Of a DNA stretch of 64,000 nucleotides, positions 15,898-25,060 are shown in pieces. The stretch comes from Sphingobacteriales bacterium (lineage in GTDB: Bacteria; Bacteroidota; Bacteroidia; Chitinophagales; UBA2359). Location: assembly GCA_016718845.1 (NCBI GenBank), contig JADKCK010000041.1:6498-70497 (forward strand), read 5' to 3'. Every line of letters begins with the position of its first letter. Position 1 is the first letter of the stretch. The notes under the pieces were generated by a model, which worked only from the letters and a program-made list of their open reading frames with translations, did not search any database and was not told where the DNA came from. The translations under genes and the position numbers were made by a program.

Positions 15898-16989
15898 TTA
15901 GTTAATGTATTTAAAGTTATGGTTAGCTTCAATTTTTTGGATGCTGTAATAAATAAGTTTGATAACTTGCTCCACATCTTTTTTATGCACCATCTCGACG
16001 GTTGTGTGCATATAGCGCAGCGGCAACGATATAAGTGCCGACACTACGCCACCACTTGAATAAGCAAAGGCATCGGTATCGGTGCCTGTACCGCGCGAAC
16101 TGGCTTCGCGCTGAAAAGCAATGTCGTTTTGGCGGGCGGCATCAATAATCAAATCTAAAAACTTATTGTGTACCGATGGGGCATAAGTAAGCACAGGACC
16201 ATTGCCAGACTTAAAGTCGCCATTTTTAATTTTGTTAATCATGGGGGTATTGGTGTCGTGTCCAACATCGGTTACTAATGCCACATGTGGTTTTATGGTT
16301 TGTGTAATCATTTCGGCGCCACGCAAACCCACTTCTTCTTGTACCGAGTTAACGATGTATAAGCCAAAGGGTAGTTTTATGTTGTTTTCTTTTAGCAATC
16401 GGGCAACTTGTGCTATCATAAAGCCGCCTACTCGGTTGTCTAAGGCTCTGCCTACATAATAGCGGTCGTTTAGCACCATAAATTGGTCTTCGTAGGTAAT
16501 TACGCAGCCTGCATGTATGCCTAATGCTTCTACCTCTTCGCGGTTGGTGCAGCCGCAATCCAAAAAAATGTTTTCGAGTTTGGGTGTTGTGTCGCCTTCT
16601 TTGCGCAGGTGTATGGCGGGCCAACCAAATACGGCTTTTATCATTTTGCCGTCGCGGGTGTGTATGTTTACGCGTTTCGAGGGGGCAATAACGGCATCAG
16701 AGCCACCATTGCGCACTACATAAATAAAACCATCATCGCTAATATAGTGTACAAACCACGATATTTCGTCGGCGTGGGCTTCGATAACTACTTTGTATTT
16801 GGCTTTGGGGTTGATAACACCGTAGGCGGTGCCATAGTTGTCGGTGTGGTATTCGTCGATATAGGGTTTTATATAGTCGAGCCATACTTGCTGCCCGCGC
16901 CATTCAAAGCCTGTTGGCGAGGGGGTATTAAGGTAAGTTTCGAGAAAAGCCTCCGCCTGGGGAGTGATGATATTGGCTAGTTCGGACAT
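15898..16989 (-). CDS. M42-family metallo-aminopeptidase (glutamyl aminopeptidase/endoglucanase-like)
   Basis: The 363-residue cytoplasmic peptidase has the M42 metal and catalytic elements: EAHADEISWFV (His and Asp ligand region, about 72), RALDNRVGGFM (bridging Asp), NSVQEEVGLRGA (catalytic and metal Glu), VTDVGHDTN (metal Asp) and the late MHTTVEMVHKKD His. M42 enzymes form dodecameric shells and remove N-terminal residues from peptides. The length and motif spacing are normal. It is a stand-alone gene between repeat-rich gaps, with no neighbour suggesting a special substrate. Confidence 0.92.
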   Translation of the reverse strand: MSELANIITPQAEAFLETYLNTPSPTGFEWRGQQVWLDYIKPYIDEYHTDNYGTAYGVINPKAKYKVVIEAHADEISWFVHYISDDGFIYVVRNGGSDAVIAPSKRVNIHTRDGKMIKAVFGWPAIHLRKEGDTTPKLENIFLDCGCTNREEVEALGIHAGCVITYEDQFMVLNDRYYVGRALDNRVGGFMIAQVARLLKENNIKLPFGLYIVNSVQEEVGLRGAEMITQTIKPHVALVTDVGHDTNTPMINKIKNGDFKSGNGPVLTYAPSVHNKFLDLIIDAARQNDIAFQREASSRGTGTDTDAFAYSSGGVVSALISLPLRYMHTTVEMVHKKDVEQVIKLIYYSIQKIEANHNFKYIN

Positions 16990-17500
16990 AGCTATTTAAA
17001 TTGATACTTGAAGATTAATGATTGATTATCGAAAAATACTCACGTTATGCACAAGAGGACACGGATTTTATGGATTGGACACGGATTTTTAAAAATGATT
17101 ATCTAATCTTGATTTATTTCCTTTGGGTTGATAAAACGTTTTAGGTTGAATAACGATTAACAATTGCGATATTTACACCAACTTGTGTTTTAAATTTACA
17201 ACGGAGACACGCAGAACACGGCGTTTTTTTTTGGTGTATGCTATGGCTTTTTTAATTGTTATTTTTTAGTTTGCAATCCAGACAAAGGGAAACATAAACT
17301 CGTTTTTCTCTGTGTTCTCTGTGTCTCTTGTTGTTTTTTATTTTTTTAGCCCTCAACAAATAAGGCACTAATAGCGAGTTTGCCATAGTTCGACAAGCTC
17401 ACTATGACCCCGCCTTATGAATAAAGCGGACTATTTTTCAAGGTCTTTATCAAAATAAATACCCTAAAATGGGGCTTTGCATAATACACGTTAAAAAGCG
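16990..17500. repeat. Gap with dispersed repeat words, no gene
   Basis: Around 17049-17090 is a third copy of the GGACACGGATTTT-ACGGATT-type word. GGAGACACGCAGAACACGG (about 17202-17220) and CTCTGTGTTCTCTGTGTCTC (about 17308-17327) face each other as a loose inverted pair. A GTTCGACAAGCTCACTATGA word is at about 17387. All look like decayed interspersed elements. Confidence 0.6.
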
Positions 17501-18175
17501 CTATTTCAATAAATTGGGTCGGCGCTGTTGGGTACGTTCAAGGGCTTGTTCGTAGCGCCATTTTTCTATGTTGGCGGTATGCCCCGACAGTAACACTTCG
17601 GGCACGTGCCAGCCGTTATATTCGGCGGGGCGGGTGTATACGGGTGGGGCAATTAGGTTGTCCTGAAACGAGTCTTCTAGTGCCGACATTTCGTTGTTCA
17701 ACACGCCCGGTATTAGTCTGCCAACGGCATCAACTACTACGGCGGCGGCTAGTTCGCCTCCCGATAGTACATAATCGCCAATAGAAATTTCGCGAGTTAT
17801 TAGGTGTTCTCGTATTCGCTCGTCGATACCTTTATAATGTCCGCACAAAATAATGAGGTTTTGATATAGCGATAAGCGGTTGGCTAACTTTTGGGTTAGT
17901 AGTTCGCCGTCGGGGCTCATATAAATTACCTCGTCGTAGGTACGTTGTGTTTTTAGGTTGTTTATGCAGCGGTCAATGGGTTCTATCATCATCACCATAC
18001 CTGCGCCTCCACCAAATTGGTAATCGTCTACTTGTTTTTGTTTTTGTACCGAGTAATCGCGCAAATTATGTACTACTACTTCGAGCAAGCCTTTTTCTGC
18101 TGCTCGTTTCATTATCGAGTGGCTAAATGGGCTTTCTAATAGTTCGGGTAATACGGTAATAATGTCGATGCGCAT
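17501..18175 (-). CDS. trmD: tRNA (guanine-N1)-methyltransferase TrmD
   Basis: The 224-residue SPOUT methyltransferase has the trefoil-knot SAM site: LIILCGHYKGIDERIREH and REISIGDYVLSGGELAA, together with the upstream DYQFGGGAGMVMMIEPI. TrmD makes m1G37 in tRNAs reading CNN and GGG-type codons and prevents frameshifting. The end LERTQQRRPNLL is typical. The nearest promoter box (TACCTTTG, minus, 18580-18587) is about 400 bp upstream, so the mRNA probably carries the 82-bp repeat array as a leader. The usual partner genes rimM, rpsP and rplS are not adjacent. Confidence 0.93.
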   Translation of the reverse strand: MRIDIITVLPELLESPFSHSIMKRAAEKGLLEVVVHNLRDYSVQKQKQVDDYQFGGGAGMVMMIEPIDRCINNLKTQRTYDEVIYMSPDGELLTQKLANRLSLYQNLIILCGHYKGIDERIREHLITREISIGDYVLSGGELAAAVVVDAVGRLIPGVLNNEMSALEDSFQDNLIAPPVYTRPAEYNGWHVPEVLLSGHTANIEKWRYEQALERTQQRRPNLLK

Positions 18176-18179
18176 ATTG

Positions 18180-18540
18180 TGATGTGGGGATGTGGGGATG
18201 TGGTGAAGTGGGGATGTGGTGAAGTGGCGAAAGAGTGAAGTGGCGAAATGGTGATATGTAGAGACGTAGCACTGCTACGTCTTTATGCGATGTTGCTGTT
18301 GCGAAAGCGTGAAGTGGTGATGTTGCGTTGTGGTGATATGTAGAGCTTGCGATGTTGCTGTTGCGAAAGAGTGAAGTGGTGATGTTGCGTTGTGGTGATA
18401 TGTAGAGACGTAGCACTGCTACGTCTTTATGCGATGTTGCTGTTGCGAAAGAGTGAAGTGGTGATGTTGCGTTGTGGTGATATGTAGAGACGTAGCACTG
18501 CTACGTCTTTATCGGATGTTGCGAAAGAGTGAAGTGGCGA
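18180..18540. repeat. 82-bp tandem repeats with a perfect hairpin, in the trmD leader
   Basis: Units beginning GTGATATGTAGAG start at 18251, 18333, 18395 and 18477 (spacing 82, 62, 82). Three contain the hairpin AGACGTAGCA-C-TGCTACGTCT (18262-18282, 18406-18426, 18488-18508). The 62-bp unit at 18333 lacks it. The left edge, 18180-18250, holds shorter GATGTGGTGAAGTGG-like repeats. Confidence 0.85.
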
Positions 18541-18579
18541 ATGGTTGTTGAGTGTAGTCGAAACGTGTTTTTTGCGCCG

Positions 18580-18587
18580 CAAAGGTA
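18580..18587 (-). promoter_or_regulatory. -7 box of the presumed trmD transcript
   Basis: TACCTTTG on the minus strand. No other TAnnTTTG was seen between here and trmD, so the repeats at 18180-18540 would lie in the 5' leader. The spacing to the gene is unusually long. Confidence 0.4.
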
Positions 18588-18649
18588 CAAAAATTAGTAA
18601 AATGTAGCACGATTTAATGTTTATTTGGCATTATAAATGCACAAAAAGA

Positions 18650-18686
18650 TAAAGGTCTTTGATAATTTGTTTATCAAAGACCTTTA
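18650..18686 (-). terminator. Terminator of the diheme cytochrome gene
   Basis: The arms TAAAGGTCTTTGATAA and TTATCAAAGACCTTTA form a near-perfect 15-16 bp stem directly after the stop at 18694. On the minus strand it is followed by TCTTTTTG. Confidence 0.75.
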
Positions 18687-18693
18687 CGGTGGT

Positions 18694-19806
18694 TTATTGG
18701 CACGGCCCCGGAGGCATTGCTGCAATCCATTGACGGACAAGGGTAACGCCGGCTGTGTCTATGGTGGTACGCAGTAACTCGGGCATGGCTACATCAACGG
18801 CAAGGCTTGCCATTCGGTAGGGCATGATAGAGCGCTCGGGGTGGGCGGGTACAATGTCGTAGTTAAACGTACCCGAACCTGCACCTGCTGCTACTGGCGA
18901 TTTGCAAACACCATACTCAACGGGGTTTGTTTGGGTGTAGCTAAGGTCTAAACCCGAGTTGTTGGCGGCTGCTTTGGGATTGTGGCAGCCTGCGCAATTT
19001 ACATCTAGATACCCTCGGGCGCGTTGGTTTAGGTCGGCGGTGGTGTCCATAAAATTAGGTATCGATGGTATTTGGCTTAGGTCGGTGGGGGCGTTGCTTA
19101 GTTTTTGGGTACTTACCAAATAGGCTAATTGGTTTAGTTCGGAGCCATTGTTGTCAATCATTTTGTTCATATTACGTGCATTAGGACCTAACGGAACTAT
19201 CAAATTGTCGGCACTATGGCAGCCTTTACATTCGTTTTTATTGGGTATAATGTAGTTGATGTTTTGGGTGATGCCATTATCATCTATCCACGAAACGGGT
19301 ATTTGTTTGCCAATAACCGAAAAAACGGCATCTGTTCCTTCTTCGTTCCATAGGTACGAAAAGGTTTGCCATTCGGTAGCAAATTTTACCAACAAGCGGG
19401 TTTCGATGTTGTAATTGGGCGAGTTGGGGTTTCGTAAATCGGTTTTGTAATAAAAATGTTTGATGATAACGGTTCCTTCTGGAAAGTCGAATACCTCATC
19501 GTTTTTGTAGGTGGCGGTGGTATTGGGTGGCAGATAAAGGTAGCGCAATTTTTGGGCATAGTTGGCAAACAAGCCGGTGCTAAGGTCGTAGTAAATTACG
19601 CCTTGGTTGGGTACAAAATTGGCAGTGGTACTGGTAAAAAACTGATAATCGGACAGGTTAGTATAAGGCATTTTTGCCAAATCAACATAAGGTTTGTCGT
19701 CGGGTGGGTTTATTTCGTTGGGGTTAGGGTTGTCGTCTTTATTACAAGCTGTTTGAAATAATAATCCTGCAAAAATTAGTGATAAAAAGTAGATGATGTT
19801 GCGCAT
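18694..19806 (-). CDS. Diheme c-type cytochrome lipoprotein (SO2930 family)
   Basis: From the ATG at 19806 the protein is 370 residues with a lipoprotein signal (LLFQTAC, Cys21); the upstream extension has no signal. Two CxxCH heme sites are present: CKGCH at 193-197 and CAGCH at 271-275. The sequence around them (FDFPEGTVIIKHFYY, IPNKNECKGCH, AHPERSIMPYRMAS) matches the SO2930/HNE_0200 group of diheme cytochromes. These are exported and probably outer-membrane-anchored, with unknown electron partners. A P460-like CxxCH lipoprotein with the same FPEGxxIVK-type phrase is encoded at 34809. Confidence 0.82.
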   Translation of the reverse strand: MRNIIYFLSLIFAGLLFQTACNKDDNPNPNEINPPDDKPYVDLAKMPYTNLSDYQFFTSTTANFVPNQGVIYYDLSTGLFANYAQKLRYLYLPPNTTATYKNDEVFDFPEGTVIIKHFYYKTDLRNPNSPNYNIETRLLVKFATEWQTFSYLWNEEGTDAVFSVIGKQIPVSWIDDNGITQNINYIIPNKNECKGCHSADNLIVPLGPNARNMNKMIDNNGSELNQLAYLVSTQKLSNAPTDLSQIPSIPNFMDTTADLNQRARGYLDVNCAGCHNPKAAANNSGLDLSYTQTNPVEYGVCKSPVAAGAGSGTFNYDIVPAHPERSIMPYRMASLAVDVAMPELLRTTIDTAGVTLVRQWIAAMPPGPCQ

Positions 19807-19992
19807 AGTAAATGTTTTTTTTGGGGTGGATAAAATATAGCTAGCTGTACAAGGGCGTAAAATTAGGTAATTTGGTTTGTTTTTTTTGCTTCTTTTTACA
19901 AAAAAAAATGCTGTGTCTGTTAAAGATAGTAGCCGATGATGCAATTTTTCTTTTTTTGTAGAAAAATCTATACAAATGTCCTTTTTTTTGAG

Positions 19993-20000
19993 TAACTTTG
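19993..20000 (+). promoter_or_regulatory. -7 box of the T9SS gene at 20116
   Basis: TAACTTTG, 116 bp before the signal-peptide ATG at 20116. It supports transcription beginning upstream of the disrupted N-terminus. Confidence 0.5.
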
Positions 20001-20115
20001 TGTTTTGTAATGGTACAATGGCTATATGGCTTGTTTAGGGAGATAAAGTTACATAGGCATTAACCGCAACTAAACTTACCTCAACACAACCTTCATCTTT
20101 AAAATCGTTTCAAAC

Positions 20116-22476
20116 ATGCGTACACTTTATTTACTATGTTTTGCATTTTTGCTAATAGTTAGCTATCATGCTGCCGCACAACAGTCGGGCTTACCTTTTA
20201 TTCCAAACCTCCTATGGTGGTGACCCGAAATGGAAGCAGCAAACACTGTCCATCATCCAACGTCTGGGGGCCGCAGGGCATCATCGCAGCAGCGATTGTG
20301 TAACCTTATCGCCAATGCGTGCAGAAGGTACCGATTACTCCAGCAGGTGAAAAAAACCCAAGCCGAAATAGTTAACCCCGGTAACGATTATGCTTGTTTA
20401 GGTAGTACACCTAATCCGGCATGGTACTATTTTAAAATAGGCGAAAGTACGCCAAATTTATCGCTAAGTATTAGTAACACAATGAGCGTGGATATTGATT
20501 TTATTGTATGGGGTCCTTTTGATGATTTACAAGCTGCCACAAATAACTGTGGTAGTTATACCTCATCGCAAGTAGAAGATTGTAGCTACTCGGCAAGTGC
20601 TACCGAATCATTAGACATCAACAACCCCCAAGTAGGTCAGGTTTATGTGTTTCTTATCACCAATTTTTCCAATATGCCTACCAATATTATTGTATCGGGC
20701 GGCGGTAGTGGTATACTCGATTGCTCAATACTTAATATGGTTACTGGCTCGGTACATACCGATGCCAATGCCGATTGTGACATAAGCGGCACCGATGCCC
20801 CAATGCCCAACCGACTAATAACAGGCGGCGGACATTGGGCAATGACCAACGCCCAAGGCAATTACACTTTGTTGTTGAGCGAAGTAGGCAGTTATCCCAT
20901 TATGCAGGTAAACGACAACCCGTTAGTTGCTCAAACAGCTTGCACACCTAGCTACGAAGCTAACTTTAGTGCATTAGGGCAAGAGGTATCTAATTTTGAT
21001 TTTTACAACGAAGTTATACCATGTCCGTATCTTACCGTAGATGTAGGCAGTAATATGCGCCGCCGTTGTGCTACTAATAATACCGTTGTTGAATATTGCA
21101 ATATAGGTTTTGCCGATGCCGAAGCTGTGGTGGTGTACGTTGATTTTCCGGAATATGTAAGTTTGGTAAGTGCCCAGTATCCTTATACCGTAACTGCCGA
21201 TGGTAACTATGCCTTTAATATAGGTAGTGTAGCAGCAGGCGAATGCGGTACTATATATATGGTAGACAGTGTAGCTTGCCTTACCGATATTACAGGTTTA
21301 ATGCAATGTACCGAAGCATGGATAACACCCAACAATACCTGTGCCCAAAATGCCAACCCCAACCTCGATGATTGGGACGGCAGTAATATAAGCCTATCGG
21401 GGGTTTGTAACGACAACAGTAGTATTAGCTTTACCATAAGCAATACCAGCGATGCAACTGGCAATATGGCTGATAGTAGCCAATATCGTATTTTTGCCGA
21501 TGGAGATTTAGTTTATGACAACAATTTTAAACTTGATGGTGGCACTAGTTTAACCCTACAGTTAGTTGCCGATGGACGTACTTATAGGTTAGAAGCCGAC
21601 CAACGACCCAATCACCCAAACAACGACCACCCTACGCTAAACATAGAAAATTGTGGCGGGAGTAGCAATTGGAACATTAATGCTTTGCCCAACAACGATA
21701 TAGATGCAGCTACAGAAATAGATTGTTTGCCGATTATAGATAGCTACGACCCCAACGATAAACAAGTTAGCCCAAGTGGAGTAGGTAACGAACATTTTGT
21801 GCAACCCAACACCTTGTTCGATTATCAAATTAGGTTTCAGAATACAGGCAGTGCGTCAGCACTAAAAGTAGTAGTAGTAGACACCTTACCTGCACAACTC
21901 GACCCCGCTACTTTGCAGTTGGGTGCCTCATCGCACAACTACAACCTAAGTATAGATGGCTATAATGGCAGATTAATGCTAATTTTTACTTTCAACGGCA
22001 TTAACCTACCCGATAGTAGCAGCAATTTATTGGGCAGTCAAGGATTTTTGAAATTTAAAATAGCCGCTAAAGCCGATGTGCCACTAGAAACTACCATATC
22101 GAACAACGCCTACATTTATTTTGACTATAACGAACCCGTTATTACCAACAATGCTTGGGTGACAATCCACTATTTTAAAATAGACGACCCTATTGCTGTA
22201 ACCGTAACCCCTACGGCTACGCCCGTCATCTCAATACCTAATGATTTTAAATTATATCCCAACCCAAGTAAACAACACAGCTTGCTCGATTTGGGTAAAA
22301 CTTACGAAAACATACAAGTAAAGATAGAAACTATCAATGGGCAAGTGGTTTACAATCAACAATTTTTACAAAAAAACCAAGTGTTATTAAACGCCGAACA
22401 GCTAGATGCTGGTATTTATTTTGTGCGTATTATCACCCAAAACCAAAATGCGGTATTGAAATGGATAAAACAATAA
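20116..22476 (+). pseudogene. T9SS type A cell-surface protein with in-frame stop after the signal peptide
   Basis: The ATG at 20116 gives a good signal peptide (MRTLYLLCFAFLLIVSYHAAAQ), but codon 36 is TGA (20221-20223). The same frame then stays open to 22476. The long part has a pre-peptidase-like segment (PGNDYACLGSTPNPAWYYFKIG), a central region with SDxD-like loops, a DUF7619-type domain (YDPNDKQVSPSG ... FDYQIRFQNTG ... AYIYFDYNEPVITN) and a type A sorting tail (FKLYPNPSKQ to the final LKWIKQ). Residues just after the stop (about 20224-20350) look unlike protein of this family, so compensating indels are likely. Without the signal the sorting tail is useless. It may be a recent mutation, a sequence error or phase-type variation. 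Confidence 0.7.
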
Positions 22477-22510
22477 AGGTATTTTTGCACAAAGAGGCAT
22501 AAAAAACAAA

Positions 22511-22546
22511 AAAAACTCCTTACCATTTAAGTAAGGAGTTTTTTCT
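22511..22546. terminator. Bidirectional terminator
   Basis: The arms AAAAACTCCTTAC and GTAAGGAGTTTTTT form a stem around CATTTAA. It serves the T9SS gene (+) and possibly mscL (-). Confidence 0.8.
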
Positions 22547-22636
22547 TTAGATTATTTAGTGATAAAAATAATGCAATTGATAGTTTTGTTCAATTAAAAA
22601 CTATTAATTGTTGATTAGTAATTATCTACTAGCAAT

Positions 22637-23056
22637 CTATCGTTTAGACAATAAGTCGCGGATTTCGCCCAATAAGGTTTCTTCTTTGGTTGGTGCTGGA
22701 GGCGGAGCTGGTGCTTCGGCTTCGGCTTTGCGGGCGTTGTTCATTGCTTTTACAATCATGAACATCACTAATGCCACAATTAAGAAGTTAATAATAGTGC
22801 TAATAAAGGCACCGTAGCTAATGGCTACCTCGGGGGTAGTTATTTTGCCTGCTGCATCGGTTACTGCTTCTTGTAGGATAATTTTCATAGCAGAAAAATC
22901 CTGACCGCCTGTAAGCATACCTACTGCTGGCATAACCATACCATCAATAAATGCCGATGATACTTTGCCGAATGCACCACCCATTACAAATGCGATAGCC
23001 GTTTCGACCATATTGCCTTTTATGGCAAAATCTTTAAATTCTTGAATAAAGCCCAT
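22637..23056 (-). CDS. mscL: Large-conductance mechanosensitive channel MscL
   Basis: The 139-residue protein has the MscL N-terminal amphipathic helix and pore helix (FKDFAIKGNMVETAIAFVMGGAFGKVSSAFI), given here as FKDFAIKGNMVETAIA and VMGGAFGKVSSAFI. It also has a periplasmic loop and TM2 (SYGAFISTIINFLIVALVMF), then a Pro/Ala-rich linker (APAPPPAPTKEE) and a C-terminal helix bundle. The homopentamer opens on membrane stretch to release solutes during hypo-osmotic shock. The length is normal. It is a single-gene unit. Confidence 0.96.
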   Translation of the reverse strand: MGFIQEFKDFAIKGNMVETAIAFVMGGAFGKVSSAFIDGMVMPAVGMLTGGQDFSAMKIILQEAVTDAAGKITTPEVAISYGAFISTIINFLIVALVMFMIVKAMNNARKAEAEAPAPPPAPTKEETLLGEIRDLLSKR

Positions 23057-23599
23057 TTTTTTGTATTTTTTAAAATGATTGAATGAATTATAGTTATAGA
23101 CTTATATGTAGGTTATAAGTCACATTTGTAGTGTATTTTTTTAAACTTATTTTAGCGAAAGTTATCAGAACAAAATACGTACAATTGTTTGCTGTATTAG
23201 CTTTGACAGTAAAATGAGCCGTAAGTCACAAAATATTGCAATTTAGTGGCATAATGTTTTGCTTTTTGATAAAACATCAAAAATGTGTTGCATTAAACCT
23301 CATTGTTTGTCAAAGGTGTAAGATAGACACAGTAAGCCATAAGTCACATTAAAGCAGCTTAGTTGGGTATAAAAAGCCAATTTTGTTGGTTTTGAAACAA
23401 ACTTTTTACAAAACCAACAAAATTGCCCTATGTTAAGGCTGTTTAGTGCTAAATGTAATGTAGCAGTTTAATCAATAAACATGCCAATAAGTGCATAGCG
23501 CTAAAAAACACACAAGGCAATTTTACCGTGTGTGTTTTTTATATAAATTTATTCAAACAAAACCTTATATAGCTAGGCGTATTTAGCAACGGCTACTGA
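23057..23599. other. 543-bp gap upstream of mscL/downstream of dnaA: repeated word and long inverted repeat
   Basis: The word TAAGTCACA occurs at 23116, 23222 and 23340. A perfect 16-bp inverted repeat (23378-23393 with 23410-23425, arms CAATTTTGTTGGTTTT and complement, 16-nt spacer) lies in the middle; on the minus strand it is followed by GGCTTTTTAT. No protein was seen. The segment could hold a small RNA or a second terminator for dnaA. Confidence 0.5.
23503..23540 (-). terminator. Terminator of dnaA
   Basis: AAAAAACACAC pairs with GTGTGTGTTTTTT around a 14-nt loop, 60 bp after the dnaA stop. T-runs are present on both strands. Confidence 0.75.
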
Positions 23600-25060
23600 T
23601 TAGCTTTTTTTACCTTCTTTGTCGATGCGTTTTTCTAGTTCGGTTACGTATTTTTTAAATTGGGCATCGGTTTGGCTTAAATCTGCCACTACTTGGCAGG
23701 CGTGTATAACGGTGCTGTGGTCGCGGTTGCCAAAGGCAGAGCCTATTGATTTAAGGGGTATTTCCATGTATTTTTTAATAAGGTACATGGCTAATTGCCG
23801 CGATTGTACAATTTCGCGCTTGCGCGACGAGCCTATCATAGCCTCTATCGGAATGTTGAAATACTCGGCAGTTATTTGCTGAATACCCTCGATGGTAAAT
23901 CCTTGTTGCTCGTTTTTTATTTTAATAATAGACCGCACAATACTTTCGGTTAGTGGCAAGTCAATTTCGCGTTTGGCAAGTAGAGCTTGTGCTATCAACG
24001 AGTTAACAACGCCTTCCATTTCGCGAATGTTGGTTTGTACACTGTGGGCAATATACTCTACTATTTCGCGCGATAATTCAACGCCATTCGAGTATAGTTT
24101 TTTTTCTAATATAGCTACCCTTGTTTCAAAATCGGGTAATTTTATGTCGGCAGTTAAACCCCATTTAAACCTCGACAAGAGGCGTTCTTCCATGCCTGTT
24201 AAGTCGCTTGGTGGTTTATCGCAGGTTAGCACAATTTGTTTGCCCGATTGATGAAGTTGGTTAAAGGTATGAAAAAAGATGTCTTGGGTTTTATCTTTAC
24301 TGGCAAAAAACTGTACATCATCAACAATTAATACATCAACCAAATTAAAAAAGTTAACAAAATCCGTCACAGAGCCGTTTCGCACTGCATCAATAAATTG
24401 GTTAGTAAACTGGTCCGACGAGATATAGTACACTGCCTTATCTTTGTAGGTTTGTCGTACATAATTGCCAATAGCTTGTGCCAAATGGGTTTTGCCTAAA
24501 CCCGAATCGCCATATAAAACTAATGGATTAAAAGCTGTTTTACCGGGGTTTTTAGCTACAGCAATGCCCGCCGAGCGTGCCAACTGATTGGCGTCTCCCT
24601 CAACGTAGGTATCAAAAGTATATGCGGGATTTAAAGACGAATCGAGGATTCTGTCTTTAATGCCCGGTAGTATAAATGGGTTTTTGGGATGATTACCCGT
24701 TTTGTTATCTGGTGTTTTGGGTGGTGGATTGTTTATACCTAAACCCGCATTATTAGCAGGTAGGTTTATGGTATAAGGCACATTACCTGCGGCGTTTCGG
24801 TCTACCACAATTTGGTATTCTAACCTGCCTGCTTCGCCCATTTCTTGTGTAATAGCTTGTCGTAGCAAAGTAACGTATCTATCCTCGAGCCATTCGTAAA
24901 AAAATTGGCTCGGAACCTGTATCGTTAACACGTTTGCTTCGATTTTTACGGGTTTGATAGGCTCAAACCATGTTTTAAAGCTTTGTTCGTTAACATGCTG
25001 CCGCATATATTGCAAGCAGTTATTCCAAATAGTGTCGAGGGATTTCATCATGGTATTCAT
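23600..25060 (-). CDS. dnaA: Chromosomal replication initiator DnaA
   Basis: The 486-residue protein has domain I (IWNNCLQYMRQHVNEQSFKTWFEPI), a Pro/Asn-rich linker (about 100-130), and the AAA+ domain with Walker A GDSGLGKTH (184-192) and Walker B LIVDDVQFF. The C-terminal domain IV helix-turn-helix ends in the DnaA signature GNRDHSTVIHA. It binds DnaA boxes at oriC and melts the origin. It is transcribed alone, which is normal in Bacteroidota, where dnaA is often not next to oriC or dnaN. The alternative start codons M4/M5 are equally possible. A weak CATCTTTG box lies at 25318-25325. Confidence 0.97.
   Translation of the reverse strand: MNTMMKSLDTIWNNCLQYMRQHVNEQSFKTWFEPIKPVKIEANVLTIQVPSQFFYEWLEDRYVTLLRQAITQEMGEAGRLEYQIVVDRNAAGNVPYTINLPANNAGLGINNPPPKTPDNKTGNHPKNPFILPGIKDRILDSSLNPAYTFDTYVEGDANQLARSAGIAVAKNPGKTAFNPLVLYGDSGLGKTHLAQAIGNYVRQTYKDKAVYYISSDQFTNQFIDAVRNGSVTDFVNFFNLVDVLIVDDVQFFASKDKTQDIFFHTFNQLHQSGKQIVLTCDKPPSDLTGMEERLLSRFKWGLTADIKLPDFETRVAILEKKLYSNGVELSREIVEYIAHSVQTNIREMEGVVNSLIAQALLAKREIDLPLTESIVRSIIKIKNEQQGFTIEGIQQITAEYFNIPIEAMIGSSRKREIVQSRQLAMYLIKKYMEIPLKSIGSAFGNRDHSTVIHACQVVADLSQTDAQFKKYVTELEKRIDKEGKKS

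Noticed and set aside
20221..20223. TGA read as selenocysteine
   Set aside because: No SECIS-like hairpin was noticed after it, and a Sec directly after a signal peptide in a T9SS protein would be unprecedented; disruption is simpler.
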